The notes beneath the pieces were generated by a model that was not told where the DNA came from, made no database searches, and saw nothing but the letters and a program-made list of their open reading frames with translations. Made by a program: the position numbers and the translations under genes. From an uncultured Demequina sp. (GTDB lineage Bacteria > Actinomycetota > Actinomycetes > Actinomycetales > Demequinaceae), in the NCBI GenBank assembly GCA_937925595.1, contig CALALQ010000068.1, forward strand, positions 1-34,326: a stretch of 34,326 nucleotides of DNA, read 5' to 3'. Below are positions 23,323 to 31,554 of this stretch, one piece after another. The first letter of the stretch is position 1. Each line of letters begins with the position of its first letter.

Positions 23323-23398
23323 GGTTCTCAGTCGCACATCCTCATGCGTTGAGGACACGATGAGAACCACCCCTTCTCACTCCCCAGTGGGATTCTCA
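23323..23398. repeat. Cluster of four TTCTCA/TGAGAA motifs
   Basis: TTCTCA occurs at 23325, 23374 and 23393, and its complement TGAGAA at 23361, within 74 bases. The flanks are partly conserved (GGTTCTCA, ATGAGAACC, CCCTTCTCAC, GATTCTCAC). The cluster directly follows the ParB-like pair and runs into a predicted promoter. Such iterated short sites are typical of binding sites for small ribbon-helix-helix partition proteins. Confidence 0.6.
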
Positions 23399-23424
23399 CG
23401 CCTCATATAACCCATTATTACTAT
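23393..23424 (+). promoter_or_regulatory. Predicted promoter sharing sequence with DUF2637 promoter
   Basis: TTCTCA (23393-23398) and TACTAT (23419-23424) resemble -35 and -10 boxes, though the 20-base spacing is long. The TTACTATGG block is repeated at the DUF2637 promoter near 33041. It would serve the small membrane-protein genes at 23471 and 23701. Confidence 0.35.
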
Positions 23425-23470
23425 GGAATCCCTGCCATGAGGCAGCAGTACAGAGCACCCTCGAGCACCA

Positions 23471-23671
23471 ATGCGAGTGTGCGCGAGAATCCGCGACGAT
23501 AACGCTCCCACCAGCACAAACAACGCCCATCCGGTAGCCAGCCGAATGACAGTTGCCGTCGTCGTTCTCGTCGTAGCGGTCGCCGTTCTCACCGTCGAGC
23601 CGATGGCGGGGCGCACCACGACGCACCAAGATCAGTCGGTGCCGCGTGACACAGTGCCGACCACCGACTGA
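23471..23671 (+). CDS. Possible small single-pass membrane protein
   Basis: This 66-residue frame contains one strong hydrophobic segment (MTVAVVVLVVAVAVLTVEPM) followed by a Thr-rich, polar tail. It lies about 45 bases downstream of a predicted promoter and 29 bases before the next small membrane-protein gene. There is no convincing ribosome-binding site, and translation might begin at the internal ATG at 23548, which starts the membrane helix. I do not recognise it. Confidence 0.4.
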   Translation: MRVCARIRDDNAPTSTNNAHPVASRMTVAVVVLVVAVAVLTVEPMAGRTTTHQDQSVPRDTVPTTD

Positions 23672-23700
23672 CCGAGCCCGAGAAAAGGACCGCCACCGAC

Positions 23701-23973
23701 GTGAATGAGCCCCACCTCTACGCCCGAACCACCTACCTCGGCTTCGACGGCCCACCCGAACCCGTCCGCAACCTCGCCGGAGGTCTCACGGGTCTGTGGT
23801 GGCTACTGATCATCGCGGCGCTCATCTGCTTCGGAGCATGCGAGTACATGCGGAGAAAAAGCGTGAGCAGGAGGGAACGGCAAGAGAAGAACAGGCTCGG
23901 AGCGGCCTTCTTCCTTTACTGCGGCCTCATGGGATTCGTCGTCGGCGTCTTCGGCCTGATCGCCGCGAACTGA
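23701..23973 (+). CDS. Small two-helix membrane protein
   Basis: This 90-residue protein starts at a GTG, with AAAAGGA about twelve bases upstream. A short N-terminal tail (NEPHLYARTTYLGFDGPPEP) is followed by a hydrophobic helix (LTGLWWLLIIAALICFGA), a basic loop (RRKSVSRRERQEKNR) and a second helix (FFLYCGLMGFVVGVFGLIAA) that ends the protein. The topology suggests both ends outside and the basic loop inside. The function is unknown. Its stop lies 58 bases from the transposon's left end. Sixty further codons stay open in the same frame across the reconstructed, transposon-free junction, which may be chance. Confidence 0.6.
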   Translation: MNEPHLYARTTYLGFDGPPEPVRNLAGGLTGLWWLLIIAALICFGACEYMRRKSVSRRERQEKNRLGAAFFLYCGLMGFVVGVFGLIAAN

Positions 23974-24025
23974 CCCTTCCTGAACTACCCGTATTGGCAG
24001 CTGTCGCGGGTCGATCCACTGGGAC

Positions 24026-24030
24026 GGGGC
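24026..24030. repeat. Target-site duplication, left copy
   Basis: GGGGC lies directly outside the left inverted repeat and is repeated exactly at 31599-31603. Five-base duplications are the rule for the Tn3 family. Confidence 0.85.
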
Positions 24031-24074
24031 GGGGTAGCCGTAGCATTTGCCGAAAATCGGGCGGATATGGCGTA
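24031..24074 (+). repeat. Transposon left inverted repeat
   Basis: It begins GGGGTAGCCGTAGCAT, has the Tn3-typical GGGG tip and contains AAATCGGGCGGAT. It matches the right end at 40 of 44 positions, with differences at positions 17, 18, 23 and 37. Confidence 0.9.
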
Positions 24075-24275
24075 GTGCCCGGTCGGTGATCCGCTCGGCC
24101 TGTTGGGTCGAAACGATCGTCTGTCTCGCCACCGGCTCCTGGCGGGCGCGGCGTATCCGCCCAGCTCGCCGACGATCCGATTCGGGCCAGAACTCGTGTG
24201 GGACGTAAGGGCCCGCAACCCAAGGTTGTCAGGAAGTGCAAAGTAGCGGGATCCTGACGACAGGCTGGTGAATTC

Positions 24276-24893
24276 TCAGGCTCGTGGTGCAGCACTGCTG
24301 ACGATGCGGTGGATGGTGGAGCGGCCGACGCTGTATTCCTCGGCCAGGTCCGCCAGGCTCGCGTCGTCGGCGGGGTCGTGGTAGCGGCGGTGGATTGTTT
24401 TCCGTGCCGTGAGAGGAAGTTTCGGCTGCTTGCCCTTGAGCCTGCCTTTCGCGCGGGCCTTGGCCATGCCCTCGCGGGTGCGTAGGTGGTTGAGGTTGGC
24501 CTCGAATTCGGCGACCATGGCCAAGGTTTGCAGGAAGAGCTTGCCGAACGGGTCGTTCCAGTCGTAGATCGAGCTCCCGAGTCCGAACAGCACCTCGCGC
24601 TCGCGCAGTTCGGTCAGGGTCTGGCCTGCTTCGGCCATGTTGCGTGCGAATCGGTCGAACTTCGGCGTGGTCAGCACTACCTGTCGCCCGTCGATGGCCG
24701 CCGCGGCGGAGGTGACGGCGGCGAGTGCGTTGTCGAGCCCGGCCCGGTTCTTGCGGGTGGTCCCGGAGAACCCTTTGTCGATGAAGATCCGCTCACGCGG
24801 CACTCCGAGCGCCAATAGCTGCTCGGTTTGGATCTCGACGTCTTGTTCGTCGGTGGAGCAGCGGCAGTATCCGACGCGGAACGGCTCACCCAT
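24276..24893 (-). CDS. tnpR: Serine resolvase of the transposon
   Basis: This 205-residue small serine recombinase would resolve the cointegrates made during replicative transposition. The nucleophile is S13 in VGYCRCSTDEQD, and the family's conserved Arg cluster appears as PKFDRFARN. The catalytic domain runs to about residue 140. A basic linker with AKGRLKGKQPKLP leads to the DNA-binding helix-turn-helix (LADLAEEYSVGRSTIHRIVS). The usual YxRVST reads YCRCST. It starts with the ATG at 24893 and reads away from the candidate res site that lies directly upstream. It is at the opposite end of the element from the transposase and on the same strand, with the cargo between them. Confidence 0.92.
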   Translation of the reverse strand: MGEPFRVGYCRCSTDEQDVEIQTEQLLALGVPRERIFIDKGFSGTTRKNRAGLDNALAAVTSAAAAIDGRQVVLTTPKFDRFARNMAEAGQTLTELREREVLFGLGSSIYDWNDPFGKLFLQTLAMVAEFEANLNHLRTREGMAKARAKGRLKGKQPKLPLTARKTIHRRYHDPADDASLADLAEEYSVGRSTIHRIVSSAAPRA

Positions 24894-24900
24894 GCCGAAA

Positions 24901-25020
24901 GTGTTCCAGATAGCGGGGGTTGACCGGCACAGTCAGCGGAACACCTCTACGGAACACCGGTGAGCTGGGCCGACGTTGGCTCTGCGTGGTGTTCCGGTGG
25001 CCGATCCGGTTACGGAACAG
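24901..25020. other. Candidate res (resolution) site
   Basis: The 128 bases upstream of the resolvase gene hold five copies of a GTTCC/GGAAC core, at 24901 (GTGTTCC), 24938 and 24951 (GGAACACC), 24988 (GGTGTTCCGG) and 25014 (GGAACAG). CGGAACACC (24950-24958) and GGTGTTCCG (24988-24996) are exact inverted copies. Paired, imperfect inverted sites of this size upstream of tnpR are what a resolvase binds. Subsite borders cannot be set by eye. Confidence 0.55.
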
Positions 25021-25021
25021 G

Positions 25022-25558
25022 TCAGGGGGTGTTATCGGTGTGTGGGGGTGTGTTGTGGGTGAGGAAGTGGTTGACGTCGACGGTGAGGAACAGGGCGGTG
25101 GCGGTGGTGATCACGTGGGCGTGGTCGTTTTCGATGGTGGCTTGCAGGTGGAGTTTGCGGCCGTCGCGGGCGTGGATGTGGGCGCGGAGGGTGTAAGGGG
25201 TGTCGAGCAGGATCGGGGCGAGGTAGTCGATGGCAAGGTGGCGGGTGACCGCGGGTTCCCCGACGGTGTAGAGCAAGAGTCCGAACAGTTCGTCGAGGAC
25301 GGTGGCGACCGCGCCGCCGTGGGCGATCGCGGGGGCGCCGACGTGGCGAGAGTCGAAGCGGTGGTGGGCGTGGACGCCGTGTGCGTCGCGGCGGGCGCGT
25401 AGCTGGTGGCCGTGGGGGTTGGCCGGTCCGCAGCCGAGGCAGTGGTCGTGGTGGGGTGGCAGGTCGGCGGAGTCGGGTGCGAGCACAGGGAAGGCGGGAA
25501 TCCAGTCCGGGACCTGTCGGGGCTCGGGTGTATAGGTGCTGGGTGTGTTCTCGGTCAT
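25022..25558 (-). CDS. PaaI-like hotdog-fold thioesterase
   Basis: This 178-residue protein has a central hotdog domain. The block HHDHCLGCGPANPHGHQLRA is followed by the active-site loop AHGGAVATVLDELFG, in which HGG and the acidic pair DE are the PaaI/4HBT signature. Strands VTRHLAIDYLAPILLDTPYT and a typical RKLHLQATIEND segment follow. The family hydrolyses acyl-CoA or aryl-CoA thioesters in the cytoplasm. It is the last gene of a cargo operon that begins with the MFS exporter, ending two bases from the res region. A role in detoxifying or releasing a small acyl compound handled by the exporter is possible but only inference. The Pro/Thr/His-rich ends are probably disordered. Confidence 0.85.
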   Translation of the reverse strand: MTENTPSTYTPEPRQVPDWIPAFPVLAPDSADLPPHHDHCLGCGPANPHGHQLRARRDAHGVHAHHRFDSRHVGAPAIAHGGAVATVLDELFGLLLYTVGEPAVTRHLAIDYLAPILLDTPYTLRAHIHARDGRKLHLQATIENDHAHVITTATALFLTVDVNHFLTHNTPPHTDNTP

Positions 25559-25580
25559 GGGCGCTTTCTGTGGGGTGTGT

Positions 25581-26030
25581 CTACCGTGCGGTGGTGAAGA
25601 GGATGTCGCAGTGGGCTTTGCGGGCGAGCTCGATCGGTGGGGCAGTCAGCAGCCGGGCCAGCAGCGGTGGCCGGTGGGGATCGGCGGTGACAATGAGGTC
25701 GGCGCCGGTGGCGGCGGCCAGGTGCAGCAGCGCGTGCGGGGCGGGTTCGGACAGGATGTGGGTTTCGATGTCGGTGGCGCCGTGGGCGAGGGCGTGCTGG
25801 TGGGCGGTCCGCAGGATGGCCTCGGTGGGAGTGGTGCCGCGTAGCTGGTAGGCGTCGGGTCCGAGCCGGTCGAGGTCCGCCCCGAGCTCACGTGCGTCGA
25901 TGTGGTGGCGGGCGCAGATGATCAGGAGCCGGGCGTGGGTGGCGTGGGCGAGTTCGGCGGCGTGGTCGACCACACGGTAGGAGCGGTCGGATCCGTCGGT
26001 GTCGACGATGATCGTGCGATAGGCCGTCAT
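25581..26030 (-). CDS. Universal stress protein family, no ATP loop
   Basis: This 149-residue protein has the UspA alpha/beta fold. It opens with YRTIIVDTDGSDRSYRVVDH, a middle helix-strand pair includes ILRTAHQHALAHGATDIETH, and it ends with DLIVTADPHRPPLLARLL and ELARKAHCDILFTTAR. The Gly-rich ATP loop that usually follows the last IVxG strand is replaced by ADPHRPP, so it probably belongs to the non-ATP-binding type. Such proteins accompany stress or transport genes but have no fixed reaction. It lies 22 bases upstream of the thioesterase and 12 bases downstream of the MFS gene, within the cargo operon. Confidence 0.85.
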   Translation of the reverse strand: MTAYRTIIVDTDGSDRSYRVVDHAAELAHATHARLLIICARHHIDARELGADLDRLGPDAYQLRGTTPTEAILRTAHQHALAHGATDIETHILSEPAPHALLHLAAATGADLIVTADPHRPPLLARLLTAPPIELARKAHCDILFTTAR

Positions 26031-26042
26031 GACGGGCGTCTT

Positions 26043-27614
26043 TCACGAGAAGGGAGCGTGTTTTGCGGGGGAAATGGTCGAGATGTATCGGCGGCGTGGT
26101 GCGCGGCCGGGGGCCAGTACTGCCAGCACGATCGCCCCGACGGTGGTGAGGGCGGCCAGGGCGAGCGCGGCCTGGCCGCTGCCGTGCACGAACGCGGCCT
26201 TGGCGAACTCGGCCAGCGGTGCGGCCACCGGTCCGGCCTGGTCGGCGACCTGCAGCGCCGCGGCCAGGGAATCGGCGACCGGGCCGCGGGCGGGCTCGGG
26301 CAACTGGGGCAGGGCGGGCTGGATGCGGTGGGTGTAGCCGGCGGCCAGCACGCTGCCGGCCACGGCGATCCCGATCGCGGCGCCGATCTCGCGGGCGGCG
26401 TCGTTGACCGCGGCGGCGACCCCGTGTTTGGCCTCGGGGGTGTCGGCGACGATGGCATAGGTCGCCGGCGCGGTGCACAATCCCAGGCCCGCGCTCATGA
26501 TCAGCAGCGGCCACAGCAGGTCGAGGTAGTGCGCGGCGAGTGTCAGCCGGCTCACCAGCACCAGCCCGGCGGCGATGGTGAGCAGGCCGGCCACGGTCAT
26601 CACCCGTAACCCGACCAGGCTCGACAGCCACGGCGCGATCACCGAGATCACGACCAGCGGCACCACCATCGGCGCCAACGCCAGCGCCGAGGCCAGCGGC
26701 CCGTAACCGAAGACCAGCTGCAGGTACTGCACAAGCAGCAGGAATACCCCGAAGGTGACCAGGAACTGGATGGTCACCGACAGCGACCCGGCACCGAAAC
26801 CACGGCGGGCGAACAACCGCACATCCAGCAGCGGCGCCGCCGAGCGCAGCTCGACGACCACGAAGGCCGCCGTCGCGGCCACGCCGACCCCGGCGGCGGC
26901 GGCGACGAGCGGGTCGGCCCAGCCGCGCGCGGGGAACTCGATCACGGCGAACACGATCGCCGCGACAGCGACCGCCACCGCCACCGCGCCCACCCAGTCC
27001 ACCTGCGGATGCTCGCGCTGGCGGGACTCGGCGATGGTGCACGCCAACCCCGCCAGCACCGCCCCGGCCACGGTCAACCCTACGAACACCGATAGCCACG
27101 ACCATCGTTCGAGCAGCACCCCGGCACCGAGAATCCCCAGTATCGCCCCGGATCCGGCGACCCCGGCCCATATCCCCACCGCCCGGCCGCGATGAGCGGG
27201 GGCGAACCCTGCAGTGAGGATCGACAGCGTCGAGGGCATCACCAGCGCGGCGCCTGCCCCGGCCAGCGCGCGCGTCGCGATCAACCAGGCCGGGTCGGAC
27301 AGCAGCAGCGGCAGCGCCGAGGCGGCGGCGAACACCACCAACCCCACCACCAGCACCACGCGGCGCCCGTAACGGTCACCGACGGCGCCGGCGGGCAGCA
27401 CCAGACACGCCAGCACCAGCGTGTAGCCGTCGACGATCCAGGTCAGCTGGGCTTGGGTGGCCCCGGTCGCAAGCGCGATCTGCGGCAACGCCGAATACAA
27501 CGCCGCCATCGCCGCGACCACCAGCGCCACCGCCAGGCACGACACCGCCAGCATCCACCACTGGGCCCTGGTCCAGCGGGCGATCTCGACAGTGTCCGTT
27601 CCGGGTGTGGCCAC
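26043..27614 (-). CDS. MFS multidrug exporter, DHA2 (14-helix) type
   Basis: This 523-residue membrane protein has about 14 hydrophobic segments and is probably a proton-driven exporter. Motif A appears as GAVGDRYGRR after helix 2. A motif C-like GSGAILGILGAGVLL is in helix 5. The start of helix 1 (WWMLAVSCLAVALVVAAMAA) and TQAQLTWIVDGYTLVLACLV are typical of the EmrB/QacA group. The likely start is the GTG at 27614 (ATPGTDTVEIARW), because GGGGAGG sits five bases upstream. The longer frame adds residues unlike a transporter N-terminus and overlaps the control region. It is divergent from the TetR gene, the classic drug-efflux arrangement. The substrate cannot be told from sequence. Confidence 0.92.
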   Translation of the reverse strand: MATPGTDTVEIARWTRAQWWMLAVSCLAVALVVAAMAALYSALPQIALATGATQAQLTWIVDGYTLVLACLVLPAGAVGDRYGRRVVLVVGLVVFAAASALPLLLSDPAWLIATRALAGAGAALVMPSTLSILTAGFAPAHRGRAVGIWAGVAGSGAILGILGAGVLLERWSWLSVFVGLTVAGAVLAGLACTIAESRQREHPQVDWVGAVAVAVAVAAIVFAVIEFPARGWADPLVAAAAGVGVAATAAFVVVELRSAAPLLDVRLFARRGFGAGSLSVTIQFLVTFGVFLLLVQYLQLVFGYGPLASALALAPMVVPLVVISVIAPWLSSLVGLRVMTVAGLLTIAAGLVLVSRLTLAAHYLDLLWPLLIMSAGLGLCTAPATYAIVADTPEAKHGVAAAVNDAAREIGAAIGIAVAGSVLAAGYTHRIQPALPQLPEPARGPVADSLAAALQVADQAGPVAAPLAEFAKAAFVHGSGQAALALAALTTVGAIVLAVLAPGRAPRRRYISTISPAKHAPFS

Positions 27615-27650
27615 CGGCACCTCCCCGACTTTGAAGACCAACGGTATCTG

Positions 27651-27666
27651 TACGAGACCATTCGTA
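27651..27666. promoter_or_regulatory. Candidate TetR operator
   Basis: TACGA and TCGTA form a perfect inverted repeat around six bases (GACCAT), in the divergent gap between the MFS and TetR genes. A TATGAT on the minus strand just beside it could be the -10 box of the exporter. Placement suits repression of the exporter by the neighbouring regulator. Confidence 0.5.
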
Positions 27667-27743
27667 TCATAGTGGTTGGGGGGTGGGATAGAGTTCACCC
27701 ATATCAAGAGTTCAACGACACGAATTCGGAGGAAGGCGCGTCC

Positions 27744-28412
27744 ATGACCGACCCAGGCCCGGCGGCGACCGACCCGCTCGCCGCGGACGACGAGCAGGCC
27801 GATCCGCGACTGGCGCGCTCACGCAACCGGTTGCTCGACGCGGCCACCCATCTGCTGTCCACCGGCGGTGTCGAGGCGGTCACCGTCGAGGCGGTCACCC
27901 GCGTGTCGAAGGTCGCCCGCGCCACCCTCTACCGGCACTTCGGCAGCACCACCCAGCTGCTCGCGGCGACTTTCGAACGACTACTTCCCCAGGTCGACAC
28001 ACCGACCGGCACCGGGCCCGTGCGTGAGCGGCTCCTGGCGCTGCTCGCCAGCCAGGCCGACCTCATCGAACAGGCTCCGGTGCAGATGACCACCCTGGCC
28101 TGGCTGGCGATGGGTTCCATCGGCGAGGACCACCCCGACCCGGCCGCGGTCACCTCGCTGCGCGCGCGCGTCATCGAGCAGTACCGCCACCCGTTCGACC
28201 AGATCCTCACCAGTCCCGAGGCCCGCGCGATGCTCGGCGAGCTCGACACCACCTTCGCCATCATCGAACTCCTCGGCCCGATCGTGTTCGCCCGTCTCAC
28301 CGGATTACGCAGCATCGACCACGACGACTGCACCCGGCTCGTCGACAACTTCCTCACCGCCCACCGAACACCCACGCCAGCAGACACCGCTATCGACATC
28401 GCCACGCCGTAA
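27744..28412 (+). CDS. TetR-family regulator of the cargo exporter
   Basis: This 222-residue protein has an N-terminal helix-turn-helix (about 25-70): RNRLLDAATHLLSTGGVEAV, then TRVSKVARATLYRHFGSTTQ, with the YRHF signature. The rest is a helical ligand-binding domain of normal length. The start is the ATG at 27744 with GGAGGAA nine bases upstream. The frame is open further upstream, but that is antisense to the exporter. It is divergent from the MFS gene and probably represses it and itself until a ligand, likely an exported compound, binds. It converges on the transposase with 23 bases between the stops. Confidence 0.9.
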   Translation: MTDPGPAATDPLAADDEQADPRLARSRNRLLDAATHLLSTGGVEAVTVEAVTRVSKVARATLYRHFGSTTQLLAATFERLLPQVDTPTGTGPVRERLLALLASQADLIEQAPVQMTTLAWLAMGSIGEDHPDPAAVTSLRARVIEQYRHPFDQILTSPEARAMLGELDTTFAIIELLGPIVFARLTGLRSIDHDDCTRLVDNFLTAHRTPTPADTAIDIATP

Positions 28413-28435
28413 CCACGGGCCCCGGTTCCGCGCGG

Positions 28436-31400
28436 TCAGAACAAGGTGTCGCGCACCCGCAGCGGCCGGTACCCGGTCGGGCCCAGCTGGGCCAGCTCGG
28501 CGTCGATGTCGACCTCGATCGCGCCGAAGAAGTTGATGTTGGCACTGTGGGCCGGGCTGATGTGGGCCAGGACCTCGTCATCGATACGCTGCCCGGTCCG
28601 GCGCATCTGCTCGACAGCGAACCCGTAATACTCTGTGGTCCAGGCGATCACAGCGTTGGTCGTCAAGGTCAGGCACCAGGCCTGCTCGGTCTGGTCCTCG
28701 AGGTGGCGCGCCCGGATCATCCCCTCATGGGCATAGAGCAGGTCGCGGCGCAGCGCGTGCAGCGACTCGCCCTTGTTGAGCTGCCGCGAGATCTTGCGCC
28801 GGTAGTCCGGATCGGAGAGGTATCTCGCGGCGTAAATGGTGCGCCGCAGCGCCCCGTACTCCTTGAGCGCCGCGGCCAGGGTGTTCTGCCGCCCCGACGC
28901 CGACAGCTTGCCGACCAACAGCGACGCGGTGGCGTGCCCGAACTTCAGCGATCCGGCCAACCGCAGCAGATCGTCCCAGTGCTCGGCGATCAAACCCAGG
29001 TTGGCCTTGCGGGTCATCAGCGGGCCCGCGTGCGGGAACCGGGCCTCGGCCTCGGCGCGCGGGCCCGGCCGGTACAGGGTGATCCGCCCCAGATCCCGGA
29101 TCCGTGGCGAGAGCTGCATCCCGAGCAGGTCGAACAACCCGAAGTTGACCAGGGTGACCCCGTGGGTGTCGGTGGCGTGCTCGGTGATCGGCAGATCGGT
29201 GGCGTTGCCCAGGATCTCATCGAGCACGTAGTGGGCTTCGCGTTTGGTCGCCACGATGACCTTGGTGCCGTAGGTGGCGTGGGTGTCGCTGACATGGGTG
29301 TAGGTCGACAGGCCCTCGCTGGCGAAATAGCGGCTCAACGGCCGCGCCGTGGTCGACTTACCGCGCGTCGGGAAACGCTGCCCGTCGCTCGACGACAGTG
29401 TTCCGGCGCCGAACACCGCGGTCAGCGGCAGCCGCTGGTGGTAGCCGACCAGTACCAGGTTGGCCGCGCGCAGGGTCTCCTCGCGCACATACCACTCGTC
29501 GGTCCAGGCCAGGATGTCGTAGGTGATTCCGCACGCCTCGGCCATCCGGGTCAACCCCAGGTTCGTCGAGTGCGCCAGCAGTACCGCGATCAGGTTGCGT
29601 TTGAGCTCCGGCGTCCGGGTGGCCTGACCGCCGGCGTGGGTGAAGCAGTCCAGGTAGCCGGTGCGTTTGTCCAGCTCGATCAGCAGCGACACGATCGGCG
29701 CGAACGGCAGCATTTCGGTCAGCTCGGCCTTGAGCGTGATCGCCTCGGCGGGAACATCTTCCGCGCTCAGCGGCGAGATCACCAGATCCCCGCCCTCGTC
29801 CAGCCGGACCGGGCCGTCCCCGCCGGCCAGCACCTCCTCCAGCTCACCGAGAGCGTCGTGCAGTTCGGCGACCACGGTGGCCAGCGCGACGCCAGGATCG
29901 GCGGATCGCCCGACCAGGCCGCAGAACTCAACGCGTTGCGGTTCCCACTGCCCGGTGGTGAGCAGGTAGGCGGCCGGGTCGGCGTAACGGCGCGAGCCCG
30001 GCACGAACACATCCCCGCTGCGCAACCCGTCACGCAATCCGAGCAGCACACACAACTCCCAGTAGTGCCGATACGCGGTCGCGCTGCCGGATTTGCGGGC
30101 CTCGTCGAGGTAGCCGCGCCACTTCATCGGCACGAACCCGGTCGGGGCGTCATCGAAGACCTTGCGCCGCCCGGTCGCGTTCAACTCGCGCAGCATGTTC
30201 ACCGCGATCAGCAACTCGGTCGCGGCGGTACCGCCGCAGAAGCGCACCGCTTCGAGCACCGCGGGGGTGAACTGACGCAGGTAGTTGTAGGAGGAATCCA
30301 ACGCCGCCAGATGCCCGTGATCACGCGGCAACCTGGGCTTGGCCTGGGCGATCGCCGCGCGCAGGCGCTCCCACCCGATCTTCTCGCCGCGGATCAGCGC
30401 ACCGATCTCCTCATCCGGAACGCCGGGGTCGGTGACGATTTCCAACAGATCGTCCAGCAGCGCCTGACGGTCCTCTCCAGTCTTCCCTCGTTCGGCCAGC
30501 CGCTGCTGCATCTTCCGTTCGGCAGCACCGAATTTCACCGAGATCGCCTGATCGAACAACGCCACGACCTCATCGAGGACATCGGTGCCGGACTGGGCCA
30601 GCACCGTGAGCAGGATCGGATACCGGCGTTGCGGATCCCGACGTTGCAGCGCTTGCGGACTCAGGCGCCGGCCCATCGTGGCCAAAAACCGGCGCCGCTC
30701 GGCGGGCAGCACCGACATATCCAGCCGATCAGCGCCCAACCCGCGCAGGAAACCCAGCTTGTCGACCTCGGCGCGGACCGCGGCCGCCGAGGCCTCCACC
30801 GGCCCGGTCGACAGCCACCGCAACCGCGAGATCCCCAGCGAAGCGTCGGTGACAAGCAAGCCGTCCAACTCCGCGCACCGCGCCGCAGTGAACTCGTGAG
30901 CGAGCCGGTCATAGGTTTCGGTCTGGGCCTGGTGGCGGGCGTGGGCGACCCGCTCGACCACGGTGACCGGGCCTGGCCGGATCACCTTCGCCGAGATCAG
31001 ATACTCACACGCCAGCCGGAACAGCAGAGTCGGGGAATCGTGCTCCATCGCCCGCGCGAGCAGGAACTCATCGAGCTCCTTGAACTCGAGCGCACCGACC
31101 GCACGCCATCCCAGGTACCGCGCGGCCAGGCGCACATGCTCGGTGCGGGTCTTGGCTCGCCTGCCGTAGGCACCGATCACCACCGGATCCAACCGCAACT
31201 GCTCGGCGACACGAGCCACCGCCACCGGCGGAGCCGTGACCAGCCGATCCGGCACGAATCCCAGCCACGGCAGCGTACACAACGCGATCGCCAAGCCCAG
31301 CCGCTCGGCTGGGCCCCGGCCCCGGCCCGGATCCACGAACGCCAGATCCGCAGGCGTCAGCGTGAAGTACCGGAACAGCTCCTCGCGGCTGATCTCCGGG

Positions 31401-31450
31401 AATCCCCGCAGTCGTTCCAACTCCTCGTCCGCGAACATCCGCGTCGCCAC
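28436..31450 (-). CDS. tnpA: Tn3-family transposase
   Basis: This protein of about 1,004 residues catalyses replicative transposition by acting on the 44-bp ends. The N-terminal DNA-binding region starts FADEELERLRGFPEISREEL, as in Tn3 transposases. By spacing and context the catalytic triad is D689 (SSDGQRF), D761 (HATDTHGVT) and E895 (LNKGESLHALRR). The 72- and 134-residue gaps agree with family members such as Tn4430. The C-terminus holds the conserved NAVIAWTTEYYG and LAHISPAHSANINFFG blocks. The start at GTG 31450 has GGAGG eight bases upstream; a GTG at 31471 would add seven residues. The gene is intact, so the element may still be active. Confidence 0.95.
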   Translation of the reverse strand: MATRMFADEELERLRGFPEISREELFRYFTLTPADLAFVDPGRGRGPAERLGLAIALCTLPWLGFVPDRLVTAPPVAVARVAEQLRLDPVVIGAYGRRAKTRTEHVRLAARYLGWRAVGALEFKELDEFLLARAMEHDSPTLLFRLACEYLISAKVIRPGPVTVVERVAHARHQAQTETYDRLAHEFTAARCAELDGLLVTDASLGISRLRWLSTGPVEASAAAVRAEVDKLGFLRGLGADRLDMSVLPAERRRFLATMGRRLSPQALQRRDPQRRYPILLTVLAQSGTDVLDEVVALFDQAISVKFGAAERKMQQRLAERGKTGEDRQALLDDLLEIVTDPGVPDEEIGALIRGEKIGWERLRAAIAQAKPRLPRDHGHLAALDSSYNYLRQFTPAVLEAVRFCGGTAATELLIAVNMLRELNATGRRKVFDDAPTGFVPMKWRGYLDEARKSGSATAYRHYWELCVLLGLRDGLRSGDVFVPGSRRYADPAAYLLTTGQWEPQRVEFCGLVGRSADPGVALATVVAELHDALGELEEVLAGGDGPVRLDEGGDLVISPLSAEDVPAEAITLKAELTEMLPFAPIVSLLIELDKRTGYLDCFTHAGGQATRTPELKRNLIAVLLAHSTNLGLTRMAEACGITYDILAWTDEWYVREETLRAANLVLVGYHQRLPLTAVFGAGTLSSSDGQRFPTRGKSTTARPLSRYFASEGLSTYTHVSDTHATYGTKVIVATKREAHYVLDEILGNATDLPITEHATDTHGVTLVNFGLFDLLGMQLSPRIRDLGRITLYRPGPRAEAEARFPHAGPLMTRKANLGLIAEHWDDLLRLAGSLKFGHATASLLVGKLSASGRQNTLAAALKEYGALRRTIYAARYLSDPDYRRKISRQLNKGESLHALRRDLLYAHEGMIRARHLEDQTEQAWCLTLTTNAVIAWTTEYYGFAVEQMRRTGQRIDDEVLAHISPAHSANINFFGAIEVDIDAELAQLGPTGYRPLRVRDTLF

Positions 31451-31554
31451 GACCCCAGCCTCCACCAGCACCGACCAACATCATCATCGGCAGTCAAGCA
31501 CCAACCAGTCGACAGCGCATGCCGAACTCGAAACCCCGTGCCCACCAGTCGGAT

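Noticed and set aside
25888..27171. A 427-codon minus-strand frame across the MFS gene
   Set aside because: It is a shifted frame of the exporter with Gly/Arg-rich sequence and no membrane helices.
27192..27743. N-terminal extension of the TetR gene
   Set aside because: It is antisense to the exporter and unlike a TetR protein; the ATG at 27744 has a good ribosome-binding site.
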